64,000 nucleotides of DNA from Lachnospiraceae bacterium AC2031. Its GTDB lineage: Bacteria > Bacillota > Clostridia > Lachnospirales > Lachnospiraceae. This document shows positions 50,304 to 59,659 of the stretch, one piece after another. Under the pieces are notes generated by a model. That model worked only from the letters and a program-made list of their open reading frames with translations. It did not search any database and was not told the origin of the DNA. Made by a program: the position numbers and the translations under genes. The stretch covers positions 2,580,001 through 2,644,000 of the forward strand of contig JIAB01000001.1 in the NCBI GenBank assembly GCA_000687975.1, given 5' to 3'. Position 1 is the stretch's first letter; each line of letters opens with the position of its first letter.

Positions 50304-52631
50304 TTGGTTTTAGAGGGTTATATAACTAAAATAATCTACAGCTCAGAAGATTCAGCTTATGCTGTGTTCGTGGTGGAACAAAGTGATGGAGATGAAGTGG
50401 CTGTTGGATATGTTCCTGGAATAGCTGAAGGAATGTATATTCAGGCTGAAGGCGAATATGTTCATCATCCTCAGTACGACCTGCAGTTTAAGATTACATC
50501 CAGTGAGCTTAGTATGCCTTCAGATATCGAAGGTATAGCCACCTTTCTGGGGTCGGGAATCATTAAGGGCATAGGCGAGGTTCTGGCTAAAAGAATAGTA
50601 AAGAAATTCGGTGAAGATACCCTTCATATTATTGAGATGGAACCAGAGCGTCTGGCTGAGGTTAGCGGTATATCTGAAAGGATTGCTAATAAGATTGCGG
50701 TCAGCTATATCGAGAATAAGTCATACCGCGGTGTCATTATGTATCTTGGTAAGTACGGAATAGGAGTAAATATGGCTATGAAGATTTACTCCGAATTTGG
50801 CGAAGAGATTTATGAGGTTGTTCGTAGAAATCCTTATGAGATAGCTGAACGTGTATCAGGAATCGGCTTTAAAACTGTGGATAAGTTGGCGCTTAATGCT
50901 GGTCTATCAGAGGATTCTGATGAAAGAATCTTTGCGGCTATTCTTTTTGAGATGAACCATATAATGAGTTTTGGCCATATATATCTTCCGGAAAATGAGC
51001 TGAAGCGTAATGTGTATGAACTCATTTCTCCCGAAGCGTCTTATGATGAATTTGAAGAGCGTCTTGATATCATCATTTTCAAGATGGAAAAGGACGGCTC
51101 TATTATTATAAAGAATCTGGAAACAGAGAGTTCTGAAACTATTCGTATTGTCTATGCAAAATGGAATTATTACATGGAGCTTGACAGTGCGAGACGTCTC
51201 CTTGGTCTTAAACTGGATTATGATGTGAAAGAGTCTGAGGTAAAGGCGGCTATAAAAAATGTTGAGAAAGAGCTTGAACTTGAACTTGCTGCAGAACAGA
51301 GAGATGCTGTATATAATGCAGTGTGCTCAGGTGTATCGGTTATAACTGGTGGACCTGGAACTGGAAAGACGACAATCATAAATGCAATCATAAAGTATTA
51401 TGAGAATAGGGCAGATAAGATAGACCTTGCTGCACCTACAGGAAGAGCGGCAAAGCGTATTACAGAGTCAACGGGTTATAAGGCACAGACAATCCATAGA
51501 TTGCTGGAGTTTTCTGGTGAACTTGCGGAGGATGGGGCTAATCGTTCTGCCGGATTCCAGAGAAATACCACTAATCCGTTGGATTCAGATGTGGTTATAA
51601 TAGATGAAGCGTCTATGCTTGATTCATCACTGTTTTATTCTTTGTTAAAAGCACTGACTCAGGGTATGCGACTTGTACTTGTTGGAGATACAGATCAGCT
51701 TCCATCAGTTGGAGCAGGAAATGTACTTCATGATATTATCGACAGTAACTGTTTCCCTGTTACGACACTGGATAAGAACTTTCGTCAGTCGGATGACAGT
51801 AGGATTATAGAGAATGCTCATAAGATAAAGAAGGGAGAACATCTTGAAATAAAGAATGATTCCAAGGATTTCTTCTTTATTGCACATAACACTAATAGAG
51901 AGATAGCTGATGAGTGTGCTCTTCTGGTAAGTCACGACCTATCTAATTATTTAAATGTATCTCCTCTGGATATAGAAGTTCTGACACCTACCAGACAATA
52001 TGAGCTTGGAGTAGAAGCCCTCAATAAGAAACTTCAGGCAACTATCAATCCACCTGCTCCAAATAAGAGAGAAAAGGTGCGTGGTGATGTTGTATTCCGT
52101 GAAGGCGATAAGGTTATGCAGATACGTAATAACTATAAGTTGGAGTGGAAGATTTATACTGGAAAGAAGCGTGATGTCGTACTTGATGAGGGTATAGGAG
52201 TCTTTAACGGAGACATGGGTATCCTGACAAAGGTAAATGATTTCGATGAGGAGGTTGAGGTTACCTTTGATGATGGTAGGATAGTAATATATGCGTATAA
52301 TCAGCTGGATGAGCTGGAGCATTCCTTTGCCATAACAATTCATAAATCTCAGGGCTCTGAGTATCCAGCAGTTGTAATTCCTGCATTTAAAGCAACAGAG
52401 AAGCTTCTCACAAGGAATCTTATCTATACGGCTGTAACACGTGCAAAACAGCTTGTTGTAATTGTTGGAAATCTGGGTGTTATCAATAGGATGATTGATA
52501 ATACCTATGAACAGAGAAGATATACTACATTTAAAACAAGAATTATGGAACTTGCTTCTGAATCGGAAGATCAGGAGTATATGTCACTCTTTGATGAAGA
52601 TGTGGAGTGGGATGGATTAAGGGATGAGTAA
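50304..52631 (+). CDS. recD2: ATP-dependent RecD2-type DNA helicase
   Basis: A 5'-3' SF1B helicase of 775 residues. The N-terminal OB-like part starts LEGYITKIIYSSEDSAYAVF, and helix-hairpin-helix segments follow (FLGSGIIKGIGEVLAKRI, ERVSGIGFKTVDKLA). The motor has Walker A TGGPGTGKTT, PTGRAAKRI, DEASMLD, GDTDQLPSVGAGNVL and the final AITIHKSQGSEYP, VTRAKQL. I chose the TTG at 50304 because GAGGG lies seven bases upstream and the family N-terminus starts there. A GTG at 50247 overlapping the mreB stop has no site and would add 19 residues. It overlaps comF by eight bases. Confidence 0.92.
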   Translation: MVLEGYITKIIYSSEDSAYAVFVVEQSDGDEVAVGYVPGIAEGMYIQAEGEYVHHPQYDLQFKITSSELSMPSDIEGIATFLGSGIIKGIGEVLAKRIVKKFGEDTLHIIEMEPERLAEVSGISERIANKIAVSYIENKSYRGVIMYLGKYGIGVNMAMKIYSEFGEEIYEVVRRNPYEIAERVSGIGFKTVDKLALNAGLSEDSDERIFAAILFEMNHIMSFGHIYLPENELKRNVYELISPEASYDEFEERLDIIIFKMEKDGSIIIKNLETESSETIRIVYAKWNYYMELDSARRLLGLKLDYDVKESEVKAAIKNVEKELELELAAEQRDAVYNAVCSGVSVITGGPGTGKTTIINAIIKYYENRADKIDLAAPTGRAAKRITESTGYKAQTIHRLLEFSGELAEDGANRSAGFQRNTTNPLDSDVVIIDEASMLDSSLFYSLLKALTQGMRLVLVGDTDQLPSVGAGNVLHDIIDSNCFPVTTLDKNFRQSDDSRIIENAHKIKKGEHLEIKNDSKDFFFIAHNTNREIADECALLVSHDLSNYLNVSPLDIEVLTPTRQYELGVEALNKKLQATINPPAPNKREKVRGDVVFREGDKVMQIRNNYKLEWKIYTGKKRDVVLDEGIGVFNGDMGILTKVNDFDEEVEVTFDDGRIVIYAYNQLDELEHSFAITIHKSQGSEYPAVVIPAFKATEKLLTRNLIYTAVTRAKQLVVIVGNLGVINRMIDNTYEQRRYTTFKTRIMELASESEDQEYMSLFDEDVEWDGLRDE

Positions 52632-53358
52632 TAGTAAAGTACTATCTTCAGAGGTGAAAGAAAAGTTTTTGGACATTTTCTTTCCGCCTAGATGTGCTAT
52701 ATGTGACGAGGTTTTAATTACTGGAAGCGGACATATATGTAGTAAATGCCGTTCAAGCTTAAAGTTAATCCAGGGTCCTACATGCTATAAGTGTGGGAAA
52801 GAGGTAGCAAATGAAAGCGTAGAGTACTGCGATGACTGCATGAAGCGTCCTCGGTCATATGTGAAGGGTTTTCCTGTATATAAATATGTGCCTCCACTTA
52901 CAGATTCTATTATGGCGTTAAAATATGCAGGAAAGAAAGAATATGCTGAATTTTTTGCTGATACCATATATGAAAGATATAAGATGACATTTGGCAAGAT
53001 GGATATAGACGCCTTGGTGCCAGTTCCGATTAATAAGAGTAAGCTTATTACTCGTGGTTACAACCAGGCTGAGCTTATAGCTGGCTTTCTGGGAAAGAAG
53101 ATGAATATCCCAGTAAAGAGTGATATAATAGACAGGGTTTCGGATACAAAGGCTCAGAAAGGGCTGACTCCTGAACAACGAGAACATAACCTTCATAGTG
53201 CTTTTGCGGCTGTGAGGAAAACCGATATCAGGACAGTATTGCTTGTAGATGATATCTATACAACTGGCGCGACTATTGAAGCCTGTACCCAAGCTTTGAT
53301 GGATGCAGGCGTTGATAAGGTATTCTACACCAGCGTTGCAATAGGTGAGGGTTATTAG
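52624..53358 (+). CDS. comF: ComF-type phosphoribosyltransferase-like protein
   Basis: A 244-residue ComF protein. The N-terminal zinc-binding part has CAICDEV, HICSKC, CYKCGK and YCDDCMKRP. The phosphoribosyltransferase core contains VPVPINKSKLITRGYNQAELIA and LLVDDIYTTGATIEAC (PRPP loop). ComF is required for DNA uptake in Bacillus and widespread beyond competent strains. It overlaps recD2 by eight bases, a sensible pairing with a DNA helicase. Confidence 0.92.
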   Translation: MSNSKVLSSEVKEKFLDIFFPPRCAICDEVLITGSGHICSKCRSSLKLIQGPTCYKCGKEVANESVEYCDDCMKRPRSYVKGFPVYKYVPPLTDSIMALKYAGKKEYAEFFADTIYERYKMTFGKMDIDALVPVPINKSKLITRGYNQAELIAGFLGKKMNIPVKSDIIDRVSDTKAQKGLTPEQREHNLHSAFAAVRKTDIRTVLLVDDIYTTGATIEACTQALMDAGVDKVFYTSVAIGEGY

Positions 53359-53399
53359 AATATTTAGCAAACATAGTGAAACATAAGAGGTAAAAAAGG

Positions 53400-54479
53400 A
53401 TGGAAAAATTAAGATTAGCATTGTTTTTTGGTGGTATGTCCAGCGAACATGATGTGTCATGCGTTTCTGCGGCAACAGTTGCGGGAGTTTTAGACTCTGA
53501 GAAGTATGATGTGACATATATAGGAATTACAAAAGAAGGCAAATGGCTTCTTGTTGAGGATGTGAATACTATAGCTGATCGAAGCTGGGAGAACGGAAAT
53601 GTATCAGCAATTCTTACACCTGATACAAGTCATAATCTTGTTATAAAGAGAGTTTCTGAGAATGGCGAGGCGTCCTTCGAAGAGAGAAAGGTGGATATAG
53701 CATTTCCTATGCTCCATGGTCTTTTTGGAGAAGATGGTACTATTCAGGGACTCTTTGAGATGGCGCATATTCCATATGTTGGTTGTGGACATCTTGCATC
53801 AGCAATCACTATGGATAAATTTTTCACAAAGGTAATAGCAGATTCTATCGGTGTGGCTCAGGCAGATTACGTTGGAGTAAGAAGCTACGAGACTGCAGAT
53901 TCTTATATAGATGAGACGGTTAAGAGAGTTGAGGCAAAGAGAGAATATCCTATGTTCATAAAGCCTTCTTGTGCTGGATCATCTGTAGGTATTACAAAGG
54001 CTCATGATCGAGATGAGTTGATCAAGGGACTAAAACTTGCGGCTCAGCATGATAGCAAGATTCTTGTTGAGGAATCTATTGATGGAAGAGAGATAGAATG
54101 TGCTGTATTTGGTTATGGTGATAACACCTATGCAACAGGGGTTGGAGAAATCGTTGCTGCAGCAGAGTTCTATGATTTTGATGCTAAGTATAATAATGCT
54201 GATTCTCTTACAGTAGTGGATCCTGATATTCCAGAAGATAAGAGAGAGGAAATTAGAAAGAAGGCTGTAGAAATCTACAGAGCCTGTGATGGATTTGGTT
54301 TCTCTAGAGTTGATTTCTTCCTTGAAAAAGGAACAGATAGAGTTGTATTTAATGAGATCAATACTATTCCTGGACATACTGCCATAAGCATGTATCCTAT
54401 GCTTATGGAGAAGGCAGGACATACTATGAAGGAGTATGTTGAAGAGCTTATTCAGATGGCTTTTCAGAGGCACGCATAA
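53400..54479 (+). CDS. ddl: D-alanine-D-alanine ligase
   Basis: An ATP-grasp ligase of 359 residues making D-Ala-D-Ala for peptidoglycan. FFGGMSSEHDVSCVSA binds substrate, LHGLFGEDGTIQG and YVGCGHLASAITMDKF follow, KPSCAGSSVGI is the phosphate loop, ESIDGREIECAVFG and FNEINTIPGHTAISMYP hold metal and substrate residues. YDFDAKYNN in the omega-loop region fits a D-Ala rather than a D-Lac ligase (inference). AGAGG lies nine bases before the ATG. Its last 32 bases overlap the convergent protease gene. Confidence 0.95.
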   Translation: MEKLRLALFFGGMSSEHDVSCVSAATVAGVLDSEKYDVTYIGITKEGKWLLVEDVNTIADRSWENGNVSAILTPDTSHNLVIKRVSENGEASFEERKVDIAFPMLHGLFGEDGTIQGLFEMAHIPYVGCGHLASAITMDKFFTKVIADSIGVAQADYVGVRSYETADSYIDETVKRVEAKREYPMFIKPSCAGSSVGITKAHDRDELIKGLKLAAQHDSKILVEESIDGREIECAVFGYGDNTYATGVGEIVAAAEFYDFDAKYNNADSLTVVDPDIPEDKREEIRKKAVEIYRACDGFGFSRVDFFLEKGTDRVVFNEINTIPGHTAISMYPMLMEKAGHTMKEYVEELIQMAFQRHA

Positions 54480-55323
54480 TAAAGATTATTAGGCTTGCGG
54501 CCAGTAAGATAAAGGAAATAACTGCAACTAGAGCAGCGTGATATACATTTCCATAAAATGCTTCAGGTATTACATAAAGGCTTCCGTTTACTATCATATG
54601 TAGAAAAATAGACGGAACAAGTGATTTGAAGCGGATGGCAAGCAGGCCGAAGAGCATGCCAAATATGAAAGCATAACATAACTGAACAATGTTGATATGA
54701 TATATACCAAAGAGGAGAGCCTGGATAGTACAAGCTATTATCAGGGCTCTTTTTTTGTTTCCCAGTACTCTGTTCAGATATCTGAGGATCAGACCTCTAA
54801 AGGCAAGTTCCTCAGCAACAGGGCCTATGGTGATAGTTGTTATGATAAACAGTGGGGACAAACTTCCTGTAAAGGTTTCCATCATATGCTTATAAGAGGC
54901 AAATGTGGTTGGATACAGTGTACCTAGTATAAAAAGTATGCCATCAGTTCCAAGTTGTATACAAAATCCGGCCAGCAGCATAATTATTATGCTGGTTGGC
55001 CGAAATGTGTATTTCAATGATTTCTTTACAGAGAGTTTTCTCTGAATTACTTCCTCTTCGTGTTTCTTGTCATCATATCTGTAAAAATCTTTGATGTAGA
55101 TCCAGCCTAGCGCTATAAGTGTTAATACGAAACGAAGGAAGTTATAGAGTCCTTCGTTAACTATGGCCGTATCTGAGTCTAAGACATTTACTCCGCCAGT
55201 TATTACTGTGACAGCAAATGCGGCGAAATATGCTATGACATAGATTGCTACTATAATAGGAAGTATGCTCAGGGCTTTGATAAGATTAAATATATTATAT
55301 GGTAATTTTCTTTTCACGGTCAC
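54448..55323 (-). CDS. CPBP family intramembrane metalloprotease
   Basis: A roughly 291-residue protein with about eight membrane segments. The CPBP (Abi) motifs are GPVAEELAFRGLILRYL (EExxxR) and a downstream FGIYHINIVQL with the conserved His, plus PSIFLHMIVNG. Such proteins resemble Rce1/CAAX proteases, but bacterial substrates are mostly unknown; some protect against self-made bacteriocins. The start is uncertain: GTG codons at 55323 and 55317 lie within the end of the upstream gene, and longer versions only add a Lys/Arg-rich stretch read out of frame from that gene. It overlaps ddl by 32 bases. Confidence 0.82.
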   Translation of the reverse strand: MTVKRKLPYNIFNLIKALSILPIIVAIYVIAYFAAFAVTVITGGVNVLDSDTAIVNEGLYNFLRFVLTLIALGWIYIKDFYRYDDKKHEEEVIQRKLSVKKSLKYTFRPTSIIIMLLAGFCIQLGTDGILFILGTLYPTTFASYKHMMETFTGSLSPLFIITTITIGPVAEELAFRGLILRYLNRVLGNKKRALIIACTIQALLFGIYHINIVQLCYAFIFGMLFGLLAIRFKSLVPSIFLHMIVNGSLYVIPEAFYGNVYHAALVAVISFILLAASLIIFIMRASEKPSE

Positions 55324-55891
55324 GTTTCTTCTTTTCTTCAGCCTTTTGTTTCTTAATCTCTTCTTTACTCTTCTTAGCTTCCATCTCATAATCAAGCTGC
55401 TTCTGATAATCAGCCTGCTTACGGAGAATCTTTTCGCGAAGTGTTAACTTACGCTTCTTTCCGTTTTCAGCTTCCTGCTGCTGAAGCTGCTTTGTTTTCT
55501 TGTGAAGAGTCTTAACGCTTGTGATATAGATACCACTAAGCATAACTTTAACTTCTCCGTGCTGTGGAACATCGTCGAATATTGCTTCGTCACAGATAAG
55601 AGTCATAATCTGAGGACCAACCTTAGCCTTAACTACTGGAAGCTTGGCTTTCTGATAACGCTTAGGAGCCTGATCCATAACAGCCTTAGGAAGCTTGGCA
55701 TCCTTCATTGGCATGATCTTTTTATCAATGATGAACAGGGTTGCAGGCTGTGATGCCGCATCAATCTGTTCTCTTTGCTCCATTTGCTTTTTCTGCATGT
55801 TGTTACCAACGAAATAGAGCGCGATCATTGCACCTACTAAAACAACGGCTACAATGATAGCAATGATTAATGGTGTACTAATTAATATCAT
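55295..55891 (-). CDS. Unknown single-pass membrane protein with Lys/Glu-rich tail
   Basis: A 198-residue protein. A single N-terminal helix (residues 3-27, LISTPLIIAIIVAVVLVGAM) is followed by a short folded region (about 50-125) and a strongly charged helical tail (KKSKEEIKKQKAEEKKKR). I do not recognise a family. The tail suggests nucleic-acid or protein contact at the membrane face, but this is speculative. AAAGGAGAA precedes the ATG. Its final bases contain the likely start of the CPBP protease gene. Confidence 0.7.
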   Translation of the reverse strand: MILISTPLIIAIIVAVVLVGAMIALYFVGNNMQKKQMEQREQIDAASQPATLFIIDKKIMPMKDAKLPKAVMDQAPKRYQKAKLPVVKAKVGPQIMTLICDEAIFDDVPQHGEVKVMLSGIYITSVKTLHKKTKQLQQQEAENGKKRKLTLREKILRKQADYQKQLDYEMEAKKSKEEIKKQKAEEKKKRDREKKITI

Positions 55892-55936
55892 AAAGTTTCT
55901 CCTTTTAAATACGTCTCATATAAAGAGGTATATTTT

Positions 55937-56668
55937 TTAGTGTTTATCTAACATTGTACGGAGTCTGTTTGGAATGTCCTCATAGAACTCGTTACATGTA
56001 TCCTTATCCATCTCATGTGGATAAACAGGTGCGCTAAACTCGAAGATAACTGTCTTCTTTTTGAGCGCTATAGGTTTGTTGTTTTCGAAAACATCATCAG
56101 TACCAGTTGCAGCAACCAGGACTATTGGACTCTTAGAGTTTTTAGCCATACGGTAACCGCCTTTTTTGAAAGGAAGAAGTTCCTTTGTATGACTTCTTGT
56201 ACCTTCTGGATAAAGACCAAGGGATAATCCCTTGCTCATATATTCTGTACCAGTTTTAATACTCTCAAGTCCAGCGCGTACATCTTTTCTATCCATAAAG
56301 ATAGAACCGATATCCATGACCCATCTACTGAAAAGTGGAACCTTTTTGAAATCGCTCTTGGCGATAAAGCCCATAGGTCTGTCTACTATTGTCTGGAGGA
56401 TGATAACATCAAAAAAACTACGATGATTTCCGATGAAAAGTACTCCCTGTTCTTTTGGGATCTTTTCAAGGTTTTCAGCTCCACGAACCTCAACCTTTGT
56501 ACCTGCAATATTCAGGACTCCCTTAAAGAAGCTCCTGACTATCTTCCAGCTTTTGTTCCATCCTTTTTGCTGATCTTTCTTTGACAGAAGCCAGAGATAG
56601 ATGTGATAAGGATAGAGTAGTACGACTGAAAGAAAAGCATATATAGCAGCAAATATGAGTCTGATCAT
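55937..56668 (-). CDS. plsC: 1-acyl-sn-glycerol-3-phosphate acyltransferase
   Basis: A 243-residue PlsC-family acyltransferase that adds the second acyl chain in phosphatidic acid synthesis. An N-terminal membrane helix is followed by the catalytic NHRSFFD box (His82 to Asp87), FMDRKDVRAG in the glycerol-phosphate region, and YPEGTRS (about 153-159). Family and length are typical. TAGGAGG precedes the ATG. It is 45 bases from the neighbouring gene of unknown function and 17 bases after malQ, so all may be one minus-strand operon. Confidence 0.93.
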   Translation of the reverse strand: MIRLIFAAIYAFLSVVLLYPYHIYLWLLSKKDQQKGWNKSWKIVRSFFKGVLNIAGTKVEVRGAENLEKIPKEQGVLFIGNHRSFFDVIILQTIVDRPMGFIAKSDFKKVPLFSRWVMDIGSIFMDRKDVRAGLESIKTGTEYMSKGLSLGLYPEGTRSHTKELLPFKKGGYRMAKNSKSPIVLVAATGTDDVFENNKPIALKKKTVIFEFSAPVYPHEMDKDTCNEFYEDIPNRLRTMLDKH

Positions 56669-56685
56669 TTGTGCCTCCTAAAAAA

Positions 56686-58251
56686 CTAACGGCCGAACAT
56701 CTTAGCGGTTTCATAAAGACGTTTTGAAAGGTGTTCGGTAAGCGCCTCTTTCTTATATCTCCAGGACCAGTTGCCTTCGCCTATACCTGGGGTGTTGAAT
56801 CTAGCCCAGGAATCGAGTTCGAGGACATCCTGCATAGGTACAATAGCCATAGTGGCTACAGAACCGAAGCATGCTCGGATCATTACCCAGCAGATATCAC
56901 TGGCATCGGTACTAAAGTATCTTCTTAATTTGTCTCGTGACTGTTCAAAACAGTTCTTATACCAGCCAAGCGTTGTGTCATTATCGTGAGTACCAGTGTA
57001 GCAAACACAGTTTCTTACGTGGTTATGTGGCAGGAAGTTGTTCTCATTTGGATTTTCAAACGCAAACTGAAGTATCTTCATACCAGGGAAACCAAACTTA
57101 TCTCTAAGCTGTACTACAGAGTGGTCTATCTCTCCAAGATCCTCGGCTATGATAGGCATATGATAACCAAGAGTTGATTCCAGCATGGTAAAGAAATTTT
57201 CACCTGGTGCTTTCATCCACTTACCATTTATTGCAGTTTCTTCTCCATATGGTACTGCCCAGTATTTATCGAATCCTCTGAAGTGATCTATTCTCAGATA
57301 GTCTGTATACTGAAGCTGGTGCCTAATGCGAGAGAACCACCATTCATAACCTGTCTTTTTGTGCTCGGACCACTTATATAGTGGATTTCCCCAAAGCTGG
57401 CCGGTTGCTGAGAAATAATCAGGTGGTACACCTGCAACAACAGTTGGATAGCCTTTGGTATCCAGACTGAAGAGCTTTTTGTTTACCCACACATCAACAC
57501 TGTCCCAAGCAACAAAGATAGGGATGTCGCCAACAATTCTTATGCCTTTATCGTTTGCATACTTCTTAAGTCTTGCCCATTCATAGTCAAAGAAGAACTG
57601 AAGGAATTCATAGTAACCTATTTCTTTCTCAAGCTTCTTTTCCCATTTTTTCCTCTGGGCTTCGTTAGGATTCTTTAATGAATCCTTCCACATATACCAA
57701 GGCTCACCGTTATGATAATCCTTTCCAGCCATAAAGAGTGCATAATCATCAAGCCAGTCTTTGTTATTCTCTTTAAAATCTGCATAAGCCTGCATAAGCT
57801 CTTCACTGGAAGAGAAGCCATCGAGGATATCCTCGTCCAGAAAACGCGCATATGCTTTTTTGTATAGCTCTGTTTTGAACTGAATAACATCACCGTAGCA
57901 GATATCCTCTGGATTCCACTGTGGCATATCTTTAAAATCATCATCACAAAGAAGATTAAGCTCTCTTAAGTGATCAAGACTTATTATAAGTGGCTGTCCG
58001 GCAAATGAAGAAAATGGCTGATATGGCGAGTCGCCAAAACCTGTATGTCCTAGAGGGAGTACCTGCCAGAGTTTCATTCCTGAACGAGCCATAAAGTCGA
58101 TGAATTCAAATGCTTCTTTACCAAGATCACCAATCCCATAAGGACCTGGAAATGAAGTTGGATGGAGAAGTATTCCTGCCAGTCTCTCAGGCCCCATGTC
58201 TACGCTGGCAGTAATATCAATATCCATACTCGCTGTATTGTCACTATTCAT
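56686..58251 (-). CDS. malQ: 4-alpha-glucanotransferase
   Basis: GH77 amylomaltase of 521 residues that disproportionates maltodextrins. ILLHPTSFPGPYGIGDLG begins the barrel, WQVLPLGHTGFGDSPYQPFSSFA follows, RIDHFRGFDKYWAVP holds the nucleophile Asp and IIAEDLGEID the acid/base Glu. YTGTHDNDTTLGWY and FNTPGI complete the active site. A short extra N-terminus (about 20 residues) precedes the family start. GGAGGAA precedes the ATG. It supplies glucose and longer glucans for intracellular phosphorolysis. Confidence 0.96.
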   Translation of the reverse strand: MNSDNTASMDIDITASVDMGPERLAGILLHPTSFPGPYGIGDLGKEAFEFIDFMARSGMKLWQVLPLGHTGFGDSPYQPFSSFAGQPLIISLDHLRELNLLCDDDFKDMPQWNPEDICYGDVIQFKTELYKKAYARFLDEDILDGFSSSEELMQAYADFKENNKDWLDDYALFMAGKDYHNGEPWYMWKDSLKNPNEAQRKKWEKKLEKEIGYYEFLQFFFDYEWARLKKYANDKGIRIVGDIPIFVAWDSVDVWVNKKLFSLDTKGYPTVVAGVPPDYFSATGQLWGNPLYKWSEHKKTGYEWWFSRIRHQLQYTDYLRIDHFRGFDKYWAVPYGEETAINGKWMKAPGENFFTMLESTLGYHMPIIAEDLGEIDHSVVQLRDKFGFPGMKILQFAFENPNENNFLPHNHVRNCVCYTGTHDNDTTLGWYKNCFEQSRDKLRRYFSTDASDICWVMIRACFGSVATMAIVPMQDVLELDSWARFNTPGIGEGNWSWRYKKEALTEHLSKRLYETAKMFGR

Positions 58252-58318
58252 GTTGTAATTTTTCCTCCAAAGTAATATTTCCCCTATATATTACTTTTTA
58301 AACCTTATATGTTTCTTG

Positions 58319-59506
58319 CTAGAACTTGAAAGCCTGCTCAAAGAGAGGTATAGCCTTCTCAATCATTTCGGTTGGTACACAGTATGAGATTCGGAAGTGT
58401 CCAGGACACTGGAAGCTGTCACCAGGTACCGTGATAAGACCAAGTTCACGAGCTGCCTTCCAACACCATTCGTTTGCGTCTCCGTCTGATGATGGAACAC
58501 GAGGCATCATATAGAAGGTTCCCATAGGTTTAACAACCTTATAACCAATCTGGGTAAGTGCATTGTAGAGAAGATTAGCGTTCTTTTCATAAATGCTAAG
58601 ATCACTTGTCTCATCGATTACTCTTTCAATGGCAAACTGCATCAAAGCTGTTGGACAATTATGACCTGTGAATCGTGAAACCTGTCCAGCCATAGGAACG
58701 ATAAGATCCGCATCCTTAGCTGCTGGGTTAACTGCCATATATCCGATACGTTCACCAGGAAGTGAGAGTGACTTACTGAAAGAATAGCAGCAGATAGAGT
58801 TATTATAGAATTTAGAAGGAAATGGACTATCCACACCTTCAAAAACAATCTCTCTATAAGGCTCATCGGTGAGAAGGAATATCTCGTGACCGAATTCTTC
58901 CTGCTTCTTGGTAAGAATAGAAGCAAGTCTCTCAATAGTTTCAGTAGTATATACAATACCCGAAGGGTTATTAGGTGAGTTGATAAGAACTGCAGCAACC
59001 TTCTCGTCACACATCTCTTCAAACTTTTCAAAGTTGATCTGGAATGTGTCGTAGTCTGCAGGTACAACCTTGAGTGTAGCACCTGTTCCGCTGACATATG
59101 GATTGTACTCTGGGAAATATGGTGCAAAAGTAAGAACTATATCGCCTTCTCCGGCAACACATCTAAGTGCATGTGAAAGAGCACCTGCTGCACCTGAGGT
59201 TGGGAAAATATGAGCTGCAGTATAGTTCATACCGAAACGACGATTTAATGAATCAGCAATAGCCTTCTTGGTTGAATCCTGACCAAGTGTTGGACTGTAA
59301 CCATGAAGCTTTACTGGATCGCCTTCCTTTACTATATCGATAAGTGCCTGAGTAAAGCTTTCTGTTGTAGGAACAGATGGATTTCCAATAGAGAAGTTGA
59401 ATACGCTATCTGGTCCTTTTTCTGCTGCTCTGGCACGAGCAAAATCAAAAAACTGACGGATGACTGATTCCTTACCAGTCATTTCCTTATAGAATTCTGA
59501 TACCAT
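58319..59506 (-). CDS. Class I/II aminotransferase
   Basis: A 395-residue PLP aminotransferase of fold type I. FNFSIGNPSVPTTESF at the start, PTSGAAGALSHALRC binding the cofactor phosphate, INSPNNPSGIVY, and the Schiff-base lysine in YSFSKSLSLPGERIGY are visible. The C-terminus has FRISYCVPTEMIEKAI. It resembles the AspC/PatA group (aspartate or aromatic), and the substrate cannot be settled. I chose the ATG at 59506 since CAGGAGG is at the right distance; a longer start at 59542 has none. It has its own promoter. Confidence 0.88.
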   Translation of the reverse strand: MVSEFYKEMTGKESVIRQFFDFARARAAEKGPDSVFNFSIGNPSVPTTESFTQALIDIVKEGDPVKLHGYSPTLGQDSTKKAIADSLNRRFGMNYTAAHIFPTSGAAGALSHALRCVAGEGDIVLTFAPYFPEYNPYVSGTGATLKVVPADYDTFQINFEKFEEMCDEKVAAVLINSPNNPSGIVYTTETIERLASILTKKQEEFGHEIFLLTDEPYREIVFEGVDSPFPSKFYNNSICCYSFSKSLSLPGERIGYMAVNPAAKDADLIVPMAGQVSRFTGHNCPTALMQFAIERVIDETSDLSIYEKNANLLYNALTQIGYKVVKPMGTFYMMPRVPSSDGDANEWCWKAARELGLITVPGDSFQCPGHFRISYCVPTEMIEKAIPLFEQAFKF

Positions 59507-59576
59507 AATTACCTCCTGAAAAATATCCTGTTTAAAGGACAATTAAACTATGATATATTAAAAAACACAGTAAAAT

Positions 59577-59605
59577 ATTATAGCCGATTTGTTTTAATAA
59601 TACAA
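59577..59605 (-). promoter_or_regulatory. Promoter of the aminotransferase gene
   Basis: On the minus strand, TTGTAT (59605-59600), a 17-base spacer and TATAAT (59582-59577), leaving a leader of about 65 bases. Confidence 0.65.
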
Positions 59606-59659
59606 GAAAATTGCTATATAAATATGATAGATTATGATACTAGAAAGGTACGTGTTTTT

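Noticed and set aside
52918-53517. A 199-codon minus-strand open frame across comF and ddl
   Set aside because: It lies antisense to two clear genes, has no binding site or recognisable domain, and crosses the gap between them.
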